Shown here: in pieces, positions 55,787 through 64,000 of the stretch
Position numbering within the stretch: the stretch's first letter is position 1
Layout: each line of letters begins with the position of its first letter
Source: UBA817 sp049889215
GTDB taxonomy: Bacteria; Margulisbacteria; Marinamargulisbacteria; UBA817
Assembly: GCA_049889215.1 (NCBI GenBank)
Contig: JBMHDV010000023.1
Coordinates: 150,016-214,015, forward strand
Direction of reading: 5' to 3'
DNA: 64,000 bases
The notes under the pieces: generated by a model
What the model was told of the DNA's origin: nothing
The model's database searches: none
What the model saw: only the letters and a program-made list of their open reading frames with translations
Position numbers and translations under genes: made by a program

Positions 55787-57637
55787 ATGTATAAGTTTAT
55801 TTCTGTAGTGCCTGTAGATATCCCTAGTTTAAAAAACTTATCACTGAATGCTATATTTCAACATTTAGAACCAACTGATTTAGCTAGTAAATTATCGTTC
55901 TGTAATCATCTTATTAGGTTAGAAAAACCTGAGATATTTGATGAACTTATTGTTGCAATGAAGGGATTGCTACCTGAGTCGTCTCAAGAAAATGAAATGG
56001 CAATTATAACGTGGTCTCAGGCATTAATAGCGACAAAGGACCCACAAGTATTAGAAAAGCTGGTTAAATTTCAAAAAACGCAGTCGTTTAAATGGTTTCT
56101 AGAAAAGTTAGATCTAAGTCAATTAGATGATAATAGTACGGCTGATGGAAATGTTGCCGCAGCGGAAGGAGCTGCGGCAGAAGGTGCAGTAGGTTCTGAT
56201 AGTAGTAGACCAACAAAACGTCGCCGACTTACTCAAAATACGGTAACAACTCAAAGTACGATAGCAGCTCAAAGTTGTATTAATTCTTTGCTTGTTCTAC
56301 CTGATTTAAATGATGAATCGAAGCATGCTGAGCTGTATTTTAGAAATAAAGATGTAATTCGAGATTTCAATAGCGCATTTTGTAACTTAACGACTAATTG
56401 CGCATTCCAATCTAATAATATTGAAGCACTGTTCTTATATAATTCGCATCCACATATTCTTAATTTTTCTGGTCTTAAAATGGATCATGTTAAATTTGGT
56501 GATAACCTTAAAACGGTGCACATGGAGGGCACTCAAAATGTGCCTGCGAAATTTATAAGGCGCTTATTAAGTCATCCTAATATTGAATCCCTTGATTTAT
56601 CTATTATTAATTTCTCAGATCTTAATATTAGTGATCTTAGCTTGGGTGCTAAACTTAAATGGGTATCCTTGGGGGATGCAAGAAATGTTCCATGCAAACT
56701 GATAGAGGGCTTATTAAGTCATCCTAATATTGAACACCTTGATTTAATTAATCTTAATTTCTCAGATCTTGATATTAGTAGTCTTAGCTTGGGTGATAAG
56801 CTTAACAGTTTAAAATTGAGTGGAGCCAAAAATTTACCTTTCAGACTTGTAAAGGGTTTATTAAGCCACCCTAATGTTGAAACCTTGTATTTAGATTACC
56901 TTGATTTATCAGATTTTAAAATTAGTGATCTTAGATTTGGCGCTAAACCTAAATCTGTTAGTTTGGAAAATTCAACTATACCATATTCGCTTTTTAAGAG
57001 CTTATTAAGTAATGACTCTATTCAAGGCTTGGATTTATGCAACTTTAGTCTAAGTGATCATAAGATTGATAACATTGATATTAGTGACATTACACTGAGT
57101 TCTAAACTTGACAATATAAGCTTGGACAATGAATATTCTAATATACCTAAGTTATTTATAGAGCGGTTATTAGGTCATCATTCAATTAAAAACTTTCTTT
57201 TAAGAGAGTTTGATTTTGAAGATTTTGATATTAGCAATATTCGTTTGGGTGATAAACTGACAGATGTGATATTGGACTATGCAGAAAACTTATCAAGTTC
57301 TGATATAAAGCACGTATTTAGCCACCCATCAATTGAAAGCGTTAATTTATTAGGATTTGATTTCGAAGGTTTAGATATTAGTGATATTTCACTGGGTCCT
57401 AAACTTAATAGAGTAGTCTTGTATAGCGCAGAAAATGTGCCAATCGAACTTATTAGGCTTTTATTAAGCCATGATAATATTGAAGAACTGGACTTCTATA
57501 ATGTTGATTTAGCAGGTATTAATATTAATGGTCTGAGATTGGGCTCTAAGCTTAAAACTCTGGACGCAAAAAATATTTCAGAAGGATTGTTGGGTCTTTT
57601 ACAAACTAACCGTGTTTTCGTCCATAATTGTGATTAG
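55787..57637 (+). CDS. F-box-like / leucine-rich-repeat protein with nuclear-localisation-like motif
   Basis: 616 residues. Residues 12-50 (LNAIFQHLEPTDLASKLSFCNHLI) read like an F-box, the module that docks to SKP1 in eukaryotic ubiquitin ligases. After an Ala/Gly-rich linker comes RPTKRRRL at 141-148, a classic monopartite nuclear localisation pattern. From about 200 on there are eight LRR-like units of about 49 residues, each with LLSHPNIE.LDL, ISDLSLG.KLK.V.L, NVP..LI. No signal peptide. The layout suggests an exported effector that would bring host targets to an SCF ligase. It is flanked by copies of one repeat sequence and points rightward toward tRNA-Ala. Confidence 0.82.
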   Translation: MYKFISVVPVDIPSLKNLSLNAIFQHLEPTDLASKLSFCNHLIRLEKPEIFDELIVAMKGLLPESSQENEMAIITWSQALIATKDPQVLEKLVKFQKTQSFKWFLEKLDLSQLDDNSTADGNVAAAEGAAAEGAVGSDSSRPTKRRRLTQNTVTTQSTIAAQSCINSLLVLPDLNDESKHAELYFRNKDVIRDFNSAFCNLTTNCAFQSNNIEALFLYNSHPHILNFSGLKMDHVKFGDNLKTVHMEGTQNVPAKFIRRLLSHPNIESLDLSIINFSDLNISDLSLGAKLKWVSLGDARNVPCKLIEGLLSHPNIEHLDLINLNFSDLDISSLSLGDKLNSLKLSGAKNLPFRLVKGLLSHPNVETLYLDYLDLSDFKISDLRFGAKPKSVSLENSTIPYSLFKSLLSNDSIQGLDLCNFSLSDHKIDNIDISDITLSSKLDNISLDNEYSNIPKLFIERLLGHHSIKNFLLREFDFEDFDISNIRLGDKLTDVILDYAENLSSSDIKHVFSHPSIESVNLLGFDFEGLDISDISLGPKLNRVVLYSAENVPIELIRLLLSHDNIEELDFYNVDLAGININGLRLGSKLKTLDAKNISEGLLGLLQTNRVFVHNCD

Positions 57638-57667
57638 CGTATTGTTAATGTCTTAATCTCTTTTTTT
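57632..57667 (+). terminator. Possible terminator of the F-box/LRR gene
   Basis: A short GATTA/TAATC stem overlapping the stop codon region with a run of seven T after it (57661-57667). The stem is weak (5 bp). Confidence 0.3.
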
Positions 57668-57685
57668 GTTCAAGCCGAGTTTGCT

Positions 57686-58133
57686 ATTTGACCGAGATTA
57701 TAATGCTAACTATATCGAGGAAACAGTTTGGTTATTTATCAAAGAAATATCATGTTAAATTTTATTGATATTACGTAGCACCAATGGTTATTTCACAGAG
57801 AAATGGCCAAAATTTGACCGAGATTATAATGCTAATTACATCGAGCAAACAGTTTGGTTATTTATCAAAGAAATATCATGTTAAGTTAAATCAAAATTCA
57901 TAGCCCCAATGGTTATTTCACAGAGAAATGGTCAAAATTTGACTGAGATTATAATGCTAACTATATCGAGGAAACAGTTTGGTTATTTATCAAAGAAATA
58001 TCATGTTAAGTTAAATCAAATTACGTAGCACCAATGGTTATTTCACAGAGAAATGGCCAAAATTTGACCGAGATTATAATGCTAGTTATATCGAGGGTAC
58101 AGTTTGGTTATTTATCAAAGAAATAACCATTGG
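57686..58133 (+). repeat. Tandem array of about 125-bp promoter-bearing repeats
   Basis: One partial and three near-full copies: from 57686 (partial), 57781, 57906 and 58031. Full-copy spacing is 125 nt. Each copy has TTGACC/T, a 17-nt spacer and TATATC (TACATC in the second). Each holds ATTTC-N4/5-GAAAT type small inverted repeats. The last copy ends GAAATAACCATTGG, the perfect reverse complement of the unit start CCAATGGTTATTTC, and the final TGG is the CCA end of tRNA-Ala. No gene is present in this nearly 500-bp stretch. Confidence 0.9.
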
Positions 58134-58206
58134 TGGAGGTGACAGGAGTCGAACCTGCGACCTACGGCGTGCAAGGCCGTCGCTCTCCCAACTGAGCTAC
58201 ACCCCC
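58131..58206 (-). tRNA. tRNA-Ala(TGC)
   Basis: Minus-strand cloverleaf: acceptor GGGGGTG/CACCTCC with the G3-U70 pair that marks tRNA-Ala, D-arm AGCTCAGTTGGGAGAGC, anticodon stem ACGGC/GCCGT with loop holding TGC, T-arm GGTTCGACTCC, encoded CCA. This is the tRNA normally paired with tRNA-Ile in the 16S-23S spacer, but here it is 4 kb from 16S. Confidence 0.95.
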
Positions 58207-58220
58207 AACTGGATGAAACA

Positions 58221-58249
58221 ATAGTAGCAAACTCCTTGATACTTGTCAC
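58221..58249 (-). promoter_or_regulatory. Promoter of tRNA-Ala
   Basis: GTGACA (58249-58244), 17-nt spacer, TACTAT (58226-58221), about 14 nt before the mature 5' end. Shows tRNA-Ala can be transcribed on its own. Confidence 0.6.
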
Positions 58250-58319
58250 GAAAATAAAAAACAAATTTTTTAATAGAATCTATTTACTTCTACTCTTAAT
58301 TTAATTATAGTGAATTTAT

Positions 58320-59666
58320 ATGATTGGCTCCCCCCAACACAACAAACACAAAATTATTGCAACAGGTTATGATGGTGAATCATTTAAACTAAACTCACAT
58401 CAGTTTAACGATATTCAAACACATATTCTAACCAAATTGTCGGCATTACATATAACACCTCATAAGGATTTTATAGAGTCACTAACCATGAGTTTACTCA
58501 AACAAAGTCATTCTGACCGAAATAATCCCTATGTTGAACATGGCCACCCACATGCACTAAGGGTTGGCGACAATATGGTTAAATTACTATCATTTATAAA
58601 ATCTAACCAAACGGATGTATTACAAAGTATAACAGCAAAAATGGGGCTTAATAATGAGCACCCGGCACTCCCCTTCATCTTTTGGTTAACAGGCGTATTG
58701 CATGACTGCAACTATTATATTGATTGCTCGCAGGGCGAAGTTAAAACCGTTCATGCATTAAAAAGCGCCTTGGTTGCCTATGATGTTTTAAATGGGCATC
58801 TAAAAACATTACTCAACGAAAATAATCAGACAATATCACAAATTATTGAAACAATGACGGACGCCATATTATGTCACAATGGCGATACCGGTAACGATTC
58901 ATTTTTTAATACGTTAGAAAGTCCGATTGGGGAAATACCGTACAATAATATAGTTAAATTAAATACGATTATTCATCATTGTTTAAGCCATGATATGGCA
59001 CATGCTTTCATCAATGCATGCTACCACCATGATAAACTAACCATGGGCCGAAGATGTCACCATGAACCATGGATTGGCATACCACGTCGAGATGCAAATA
59101 TTGAACATAACCCTTTTTTATACCTTGTTCGTCTAGCCGATGATTTTGACTCTACCCATCAACGCTTATTACCCATCCAAAAAAAGTGCTTAAATCAACT
59201 ATTGCCATATGCAAAATATTATATGGAAATGCACATGCACTACCAAAACCTCCCTGTTGGAGATTGGCCATGGCACATTATTTTAAGGCAATTTGAACAA
59301 ACCACCCTTTTAAATAGTGAAGGAAAAGAGTTTCTAAATCGCATCATCAATAAAGACCCACATGTTCATGATCCAAACCGATCATTTCAAGGGTTTTATA
59401 ACCCTCAAATGCGATTTTACATTGGCTTATGGCTCGTAGATGAAATCAATTTAATTCCTACCCCGTCGTCTCTTGGTATTGAAGTTAGCATACGTTCTTC
59501 ATATGACGTCGAACGTCAAACGTGCATTGATTTTTACCGTCATTGCATTGCAAAGTTTGATAAGGGAGATGAAACAATCCCTCTTGAAACATATTATGGA
59601 CGACGAATTTTAAGAGACGGCATGACCTTAAGTATTCAACATAAAAAGAATCATCATTTTGCTTAA
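58320..59666 (+). CDS. HD-domain protein of unknown substrate
   Basis: 448 residues. An HD-type phosphohydrolase core can be traced: HGHPHALRVGDNM (H74-H78), the HD pair H128-D129 in GVLHDCNYY, H186 in ILCHNGD and D274/D275 in RLADDFD. HD enzymes cleave phosphate esters in nucleotides or cyclic dinucleotides, but the N-terminal and C-terminal extensions match nothing I know. Rich in His (HHDKL, RRCHHEP), perhaps more metal sites. Faces right, downstream of the promoter repeats but separated from them by the opposite-strand tRNA-Ala. A role on host nucleotides is possible, unproven. Confidence 0.7.
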   Translation: MIGSPQHNKHKIIATGYDGESFKLNSHQFNDIQTHILTKLSALHITPHKDFIESLTMSLLKQSHSDRNNPYVEHGHPHALRVGDNMVKLLSFIKSNQTDVLQSITAKMGLNNEHPALPFIFWLTGVLHDCNYYIDCSQGEVKTVHALKSALVAYDVLNGHLKTLLNENNQTISQIIETMTDAILCHNGDTGNDSFFNTLESPIGEIPYNNIVKLNTIIHHCLSHDMAHAFINACYHHDKLTMGRRCHHEPWIGIPRRDANIEHNPFLYLVRLADDFDSTHQRLLPIQKKCLNQLLPYAKYYMEMHMHYQNLPVGDWPWHIILRQFEQTTLLNSEGKEFLNRIINKDPHVHDPNRSFQGFYNPQMRFYIGLWLVDEINLIPTPSSLGIEVSIRSSYDVERQTCIDFYRHCIAKFDKGDETIPLETYYGRRILRDGMTLSIQHKKNHHFA

Positions 59667-59711
59667 GATCTTGTTTGATTAAATTTAACGTTCAGATATT
59701 ATTCCGTAAAT

Positions 59712-59945
59712 TTAGGTTTGTTCCGTAATGTCACTGGCGTTTCTGCCATTATGTAGTGATACTGTATCTTGTTGCGCAAGAGATTGCCGAGCTGGGATTC
59801 GTATTCGTAAACCGTCATTTTGCGTCGGTCGTCCTTGAGGCAATGATTGTCCTCGAGGTAATAATTCCGGTGGATACTCTCTTCTTAGACCTGAAGAGTT
59901 ATTACTAAGAAGTAAACCATTAAAAGATTGATTCAGACCATTCAT
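59712..59945 (-). CDS. Small Pro/Gln/Arg-rich protein
   Basis: 77 residues from the ATG at 59945, which has a near-perfect AAAGGAGG site about 6 nt upstream; an earlier in-frame start at 59963 would overlap that site. Low-complexity and probably disordered (LLPRGQSLPQGRPTQND, RIPARQSLAQQD). The LPQG(Q/R)P motif also occurs in the disordered start of the 850-residue protein at 19.7 kb. Unknown function; the strong ribosome site argues it is real. Confidence 0.55.
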   Translation of the reverse strand: MNGLNQSFNGLLLSNNSSGLRREYPPELLPRGQSLPQGRPTQNDGLRIRIPARQSLAQQDTVSLHNGRNASDITEQT

Positions 59946-60036
59946 ATTTTCCTCCTTTATCAAATATCGTTATAAAGAACACAATAATTTCATAAATCAA
60001 ACAAAAGATAAAAAGAAGTCAAATTAATTAAAAGAG

Positions 60037-60065
60037 TGTACATAAATACTACCTAAACATATAAT
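60037..60065 (+). promoter_or_regulatory. Promoter of the beta-barrel protein gene (leaderless)
   Basis: TGTACA (60037-60042), 17-nt spacer, TATAAT (60060-60065), 6 nt, ATG at 60072. Confidence 0.6.
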
Positions 60066-60071
60066 TAGAGA

Positions 60072-60827
60072 ATGATCGAGCTAATGTTAATTGGAGCGAG
60101 TTATTTTATCGGTTCATTTTTCTTTAACAGTGGATGGGATGATAACCAAACAAAATACGACCTTAAAGCATCAACAAGCTATTCAAAATCATTTCTGAAC
60201 CATATCGAAGACCAACGAATAAGTGAGGAAACAATAAAAGTACAGAATTTAAATTTAAGCCAAAATAATATCAGCTTTGAATTTAAAAGAAAAAATACAA
60301 TAAACCATCAACTATCATTCGTTAGTGGCTTAAGTAACTTGTCAGTGATAAGCGAAAACATATACAATTATGAAACTTTTAAGATTAGAGATGTAAAAAG
60401 TGATTATCAAATCATCATGCTAGATTCCAGCATTAGTAACATAAGTACTTTCAAAGGAATAAAACCTATTGTATATCTTAATCTTGGAATACTTCACTTA
60501 GAAAAAAAAGAATCAGTTTATAATGGCAATAATGAAAATGAAGTGGTTTCTATTGTTAACTCAACAACAGTAGCTGCACTTCTTGATACTAAAATTAAAT
60601 TTCTATGGAAAGGATTAACAATTGGAGAAATACCGCATCCAATCATGTTTACCGAAATAGGCATTACGTTCAAACAAAATGACCGCTATCCTTATTTTAA
60701 TTTAGGTGGTTATTATGAATTTAATGATCAATTTATTATCCAAGCTCAATGGGGATTAAAACCAATTTATTCAAAAAGCAATAGTTTGGTTGGAAATGCA
60801 AGTATTGGAATTGAATTTCAATTTTAA
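60072..60827 (+). CDS. Predicted outer-membrane beta-barrel protein
   Basis: 251 residues. Short hydrophobic start (MIELMLIGASYFIGSFFF), then alternating strands with many aromatic ends (YPYFNLGGYYEFNDQFIIQAQWGLKPIY) and a C-terminal Phe (GIEFQF), the usual outer-membrane insertion signal. Size suits an 8-12-strand barrel. No family name can be given. Standing in the accessory region, it may be a surface adhesin or porin. Confidence 0.65.
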   Translation: MIELMLIGASYFIGSFFFNSGWDDNQTKYDLKASTSYSKSFLNHIEDQRISEETIKVQNLNLSQNNISFEFKRKNTINHQLSFVSGLSNLSVISENIYNYETFKIRDVKSDYQIIMLDSSISNISTFKGIKPIVYLNLGILHLEKKESVYNGNNENEVVSIVNSTTVAALLDTKIKFLWKGLTIGEIPHPIMFTEIGITFKQNDRYPYFNLGGYYEFNDQFIIQAQWGLKPIYSKSNSLVGNASIGIEFQF

Positions 60828-60892
60828 TACGGGTTAAGTGTTATTTTTACGAGCATTTAATCATGTCTGATATGTAAGCGACCGGTTAAGTA

Positions 60893-61954
60893 TTAACATG
60901 GGGCCGACGATTGTATGGTAGACAGCCAGTTTGGGTTCAATAATAAAAATTGAGAAAAATCTTTCATATTGATTGACAACGTCTCGACACAATGGATGGG
61001 GTCATCACCATACGGATATTCATCAACCTCCCGATGGATGAGTTCATCACCATACGCATCTACATCAACCTCCGTTAACACACAAGGTACATCATTTTGA
61101 TATAAATATTTAATATTAAATACGTTAAGGCGTTGATATGATTGAAACTGTTTATAAATAAAATATTGCTCTTCAGCAACAGTTGGCCTATTGCCATGGT
61201 TATACTTTAAATAAAAGCTTCCTTTGTTATGAATAAGTTTAAAATTTAAATCAGTTAAAATATTAAGCACTTCTAAAATATCAGAAAAAAATTTATCAAT
61301 ATCAGCTTCAGATGCTGAACTATGAAAAGAATCAGGAACAAATTTTTCAAAAATCGAACGGGCAATAAACTGATTAACATTGCTTATAAATTGATTATAT
61401 ACATCATCGGTAATCTTAAAAGAAAACATATTATTAGGGGCAAGTTTTTTTGTAAAAAATTCTTTATACAATTGACCAAGAACAGGAATATCAGCCCAGT
61501 AACGAACATGTTGACCTCGCTTATAACCATAGACATCTTCAAATAAAGGTAAACCTAATTTAACTTTTTGATTATTCATTAAATCAATCCATCTATCGGT
61601 CATAAATTTCACAAGATTATCTTTAGGTATAATCATATATAAAGTAGAGTCTTGCTCATCTTTTGAATTTAAAAATCCTTTTGGAATTAATAAATCCCGA
61701 CGGAGCTTTCCCAGCAGAGAATAACTTAACTTCTTTGTGCGAGTGTTTGTTTGAATAGATGTATTCATAAGGTTAGAAGCAAGTGAAGATCCAAAGTTCA
61801 TCACAAGACGTTTAAGCGGTAAAAAGCGATTTGATTCGTCAGATCTACAACGACTGTTTGGTTCTGCTACATAATATAGTGATCGTTTTGACGGTACAAA
61901 TCTATTTTCGCCGCATCTAGTCATCCTTGAATCTACTTTAATCAAACCATACAC
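60893..61954 (-). CDS. Uncharacterised accessory protein
   Basis: 353 residues, GTG start with TGAGG about 6 nt upstream; unknown family. Basic N-terminal third (RSLYYVAEPNSR, KRLVMNFGSS, LGKLRRDLLIPKG), helical middle, and a C-terminal internal duplication with EVDVDAYGDELIHREVDEY followed by PYGDDPIHCVE. No signal peptide. It lies directly downstream of tRNA-Ile on the same strand, where 23S rRNA would normally be. Confidence 0.6.
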   Translation of the reverse strand: MYGLIKVDSRMTRCGENRFVPSKRSLYYVAEPNSRCRSDESNRFLPLKRLVMNFGSSLASNLMNTSIQTNTRTKKLSYSLLGKLRRDLLIPKGFLNSKDEQDSTLYMIIPKDNLVKFMTDRWIDLMNNQKVKLGLPLFEDVYGYKRGQHVRYWADIPVLGQLYKEFFTKKLAPNNMFSFKITDDVYNQFISNVNQFIARSIFEKFVPDSFHSSASEADIDKFFSDILEVLNILTDLNFKLIHNKGSFYLKYNHGNRPTVAEEQYFIYKQFQSYQRLNVFNIKYLYQNDVPCVLTEVDVDAYGDELIHREVDEYPYGDDPIHCVETLSINMKDFSQFLLLNPNWLSTIQSSAPC

Positions 61955-62216
61955 AATAAACCTCAGGTCTAACTTTATATCGAAATAAAAGATTAAGCAA
62001 TTTCATTAGTAATGGAAAAAATAAAGAAAATTATTTATGGATAAATAAGGAAACAGTAATAATCAATTAACTATCACGTTTAATTAATTTGATTTAATAA
62101 AATATGGATTAGAATAAACGGGAAGATATCATTGAATTTCATATCAATTTTGGTTAAAGAAACATTTAAAATAAAGTTATAAGTAATTAGTACTATTATT
62201 AGACCTAAAATAAAAA
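61955..62216. other. AT-rich spacer after tRNA-Ile
   Basis: About 260 nt, very AT-rich, without a gene. The T-rich stretch right after tRNA-Ile (minus strand) could end rrn transcription, but there is no strong stem. No sequence resembling the 23S 5' end is seen. Confidence 0.5.
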
Positions 62217-62293
<77 letters not shown>

Positions 62294-62306
62294 TAATATA
62301 AGCATA

Positions 62307-62327
62307 AAATAACAGGCCTCATTAAAG
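62307..62327 (-). ncRNA. 3' arm of the 16S processing stem
   Basis: This 21-nt block is the reverse complement of 63968-63987 except for one extra base. In the transcript the two arms would pair across the 16S, forming the RNase III processing stalk. Confidence 0.8.
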
Positions 62328-62361
62328 ACCGACCTTGGTACTCAAAATGAGTACCCATACT

Positions 62362-63898
<1,537 letters not shown>

Positions 63899-63905
63899 GA
63901 TTGTA

Positions 63906-63919
63906 GTAGCCGAAGCTAC
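63906..63919 (-). ncRNA. C(UUCG)G hairpin just before 16S
   Basis: In the transcript GTAGC-UUCG-GCTAC forms a 5-bp stem with the very stable UUCG tetraloop, about 8 nt before the mature 16S 5' end. Confidence 0.7.
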
Positions 63920-63922
63920 CAG

Positions 63923-63950
63923 AAAAAATTATTAACCGAAGTTATTAATT
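63923..63950 (-). terminator. Second UUCG hairpin followed by T-run in the rRNA leader
   Basis: A 10-bp stem with one mismatch (AATTAATAAC/GTTAATAATT) around a TTCG loop, followed by T residues on the transcript strand. It looks like an intrinsic terminator or attenuator within the leader, possibly overridden by antitermination. Confidence 0.45.
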
Positions 63951-63967
63951 ATAAAATTAGAAATTAA

Positions 63968-63987
63968 CTTTAATGGGCCTGTTATTT
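63968..63987 (-). ncRNA. 5' arm of the 16S processing stem
   Basis: Pairs with 62307-62327 in the precursor transcript, bringing the two ends of 16S together. Confidence 0.8.
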
Positions 63988-64000
63988 AGTACTTAACATA

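Noticed and set aside
57686..58133. CRISPR array
   Set aside because: The units are 125 nt and repeat along the whole length; there are no unique spacers between short repeats and no cas genes.

Overview
The window (about 39% G+C by eye) is dense bacterial chromosome from a Gram-negative organism: it has an LptC/OstA-like LPS export protein, a TesA-YbbA-YbbP set, an outer-membrane beta-barrel protein ending in Phe, lipoprotein and secreted-protein signals, sigma-54 and the MEP-pathway enzyme IspD. The 16S gene is complete and bacterial, but I cannot place it without a search. The S4 protein has the cyanobacteria-like form without zinc cysteines, and an S8 protease carries a FlgD-like C-terminal domain. 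Together these make me think of the Margulisbacteria/Cyanobacteria side of the tree, perhaps Candidatus Marinamargulisbacteria; this is a low-confidence guess. Several proteins have eukaryotic-type modules (ankyrin repeats, F-box plus LRR with a nuclear-localisation-like motif, candidate CE-clan protease cores), which suggests life in or on a eukaryotic, probably protist, host.

Layout. 1-2.6 kb: leftward sulfur-assimilation operon (Rrf2 regulator, cysteine synthase, ThiS/MoaD-like sulfur carrier, MetY-like enzyme). 2.6-7.3 kb: DtxR/MntR repressor divergent from a Mn/Zn-type ABC transporter with two permeases, each with a winged-helix tail. 7.3-19.7 kb: CPBP protease, folE-maf, MerC-like protein, a barrel-SppA fusion, mgtC-pdxA-rsmA, tesA-ybbA-ybbP-thioesterase. 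19.7-24.6 kb: two large leftward proteins sharing a putative protease core, one with ankyrin repeats. 24.6-33.8 kb: UvrD-like helicase, UvrB, a Nudix protein with an effector-like N-terminal region, a SNF2 helicase and PurU. 33.9-44.6 kb: small and membrane proteins, Ggt, PyrG and a purM-purN-purH-recD2 operon. 44.6-54.5 kb: tRNA-Thr, secreted subtilase, rpsD, lptC-ispD, and a tightly overlapped lemA-like-proC-yggT-tsaD-rpoN operon. 54.5-62.2 kb: accessory region with a repeat protein, the F-box/LRR gene, a tandem array of promoter-bearing repeats, tRNA-Ala, an HD-domain protein, a beta-barrel protein and an unknown protein. 62.2-64 kb: tRNA-Ile and 16S rRNA, both leftward, with no 23S gene following.

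The most interesting points are: (1) about 125-bp tandem repeats, each with a sigma-70-like promoter, matching the promoter of the F-box/LRR gene and ending on the 3' end of tRNA-Ala; (2) two paralogous proteins with an H-N-Q-C arrangement like CE-clan (Ulp/deubiquitinase-type) cysteine proteases; (3) a 16S-tRNA-Ile unit with a normal 16S processing stem but no linked 23S, and tRNA-Ala 4 kb away under its own promoter; (4) a consistent leaderless-gene signature (TANNNT about 6 nt before the start codon) at many transcription units, while the host-interaction-like genes instead use leaders with Shine-Dalgarno sites; (5) a sulfur-carrier operon whose carrier ends in GG plus one extra residue.

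All function calls come from reading motifs by eye; no database search was run.
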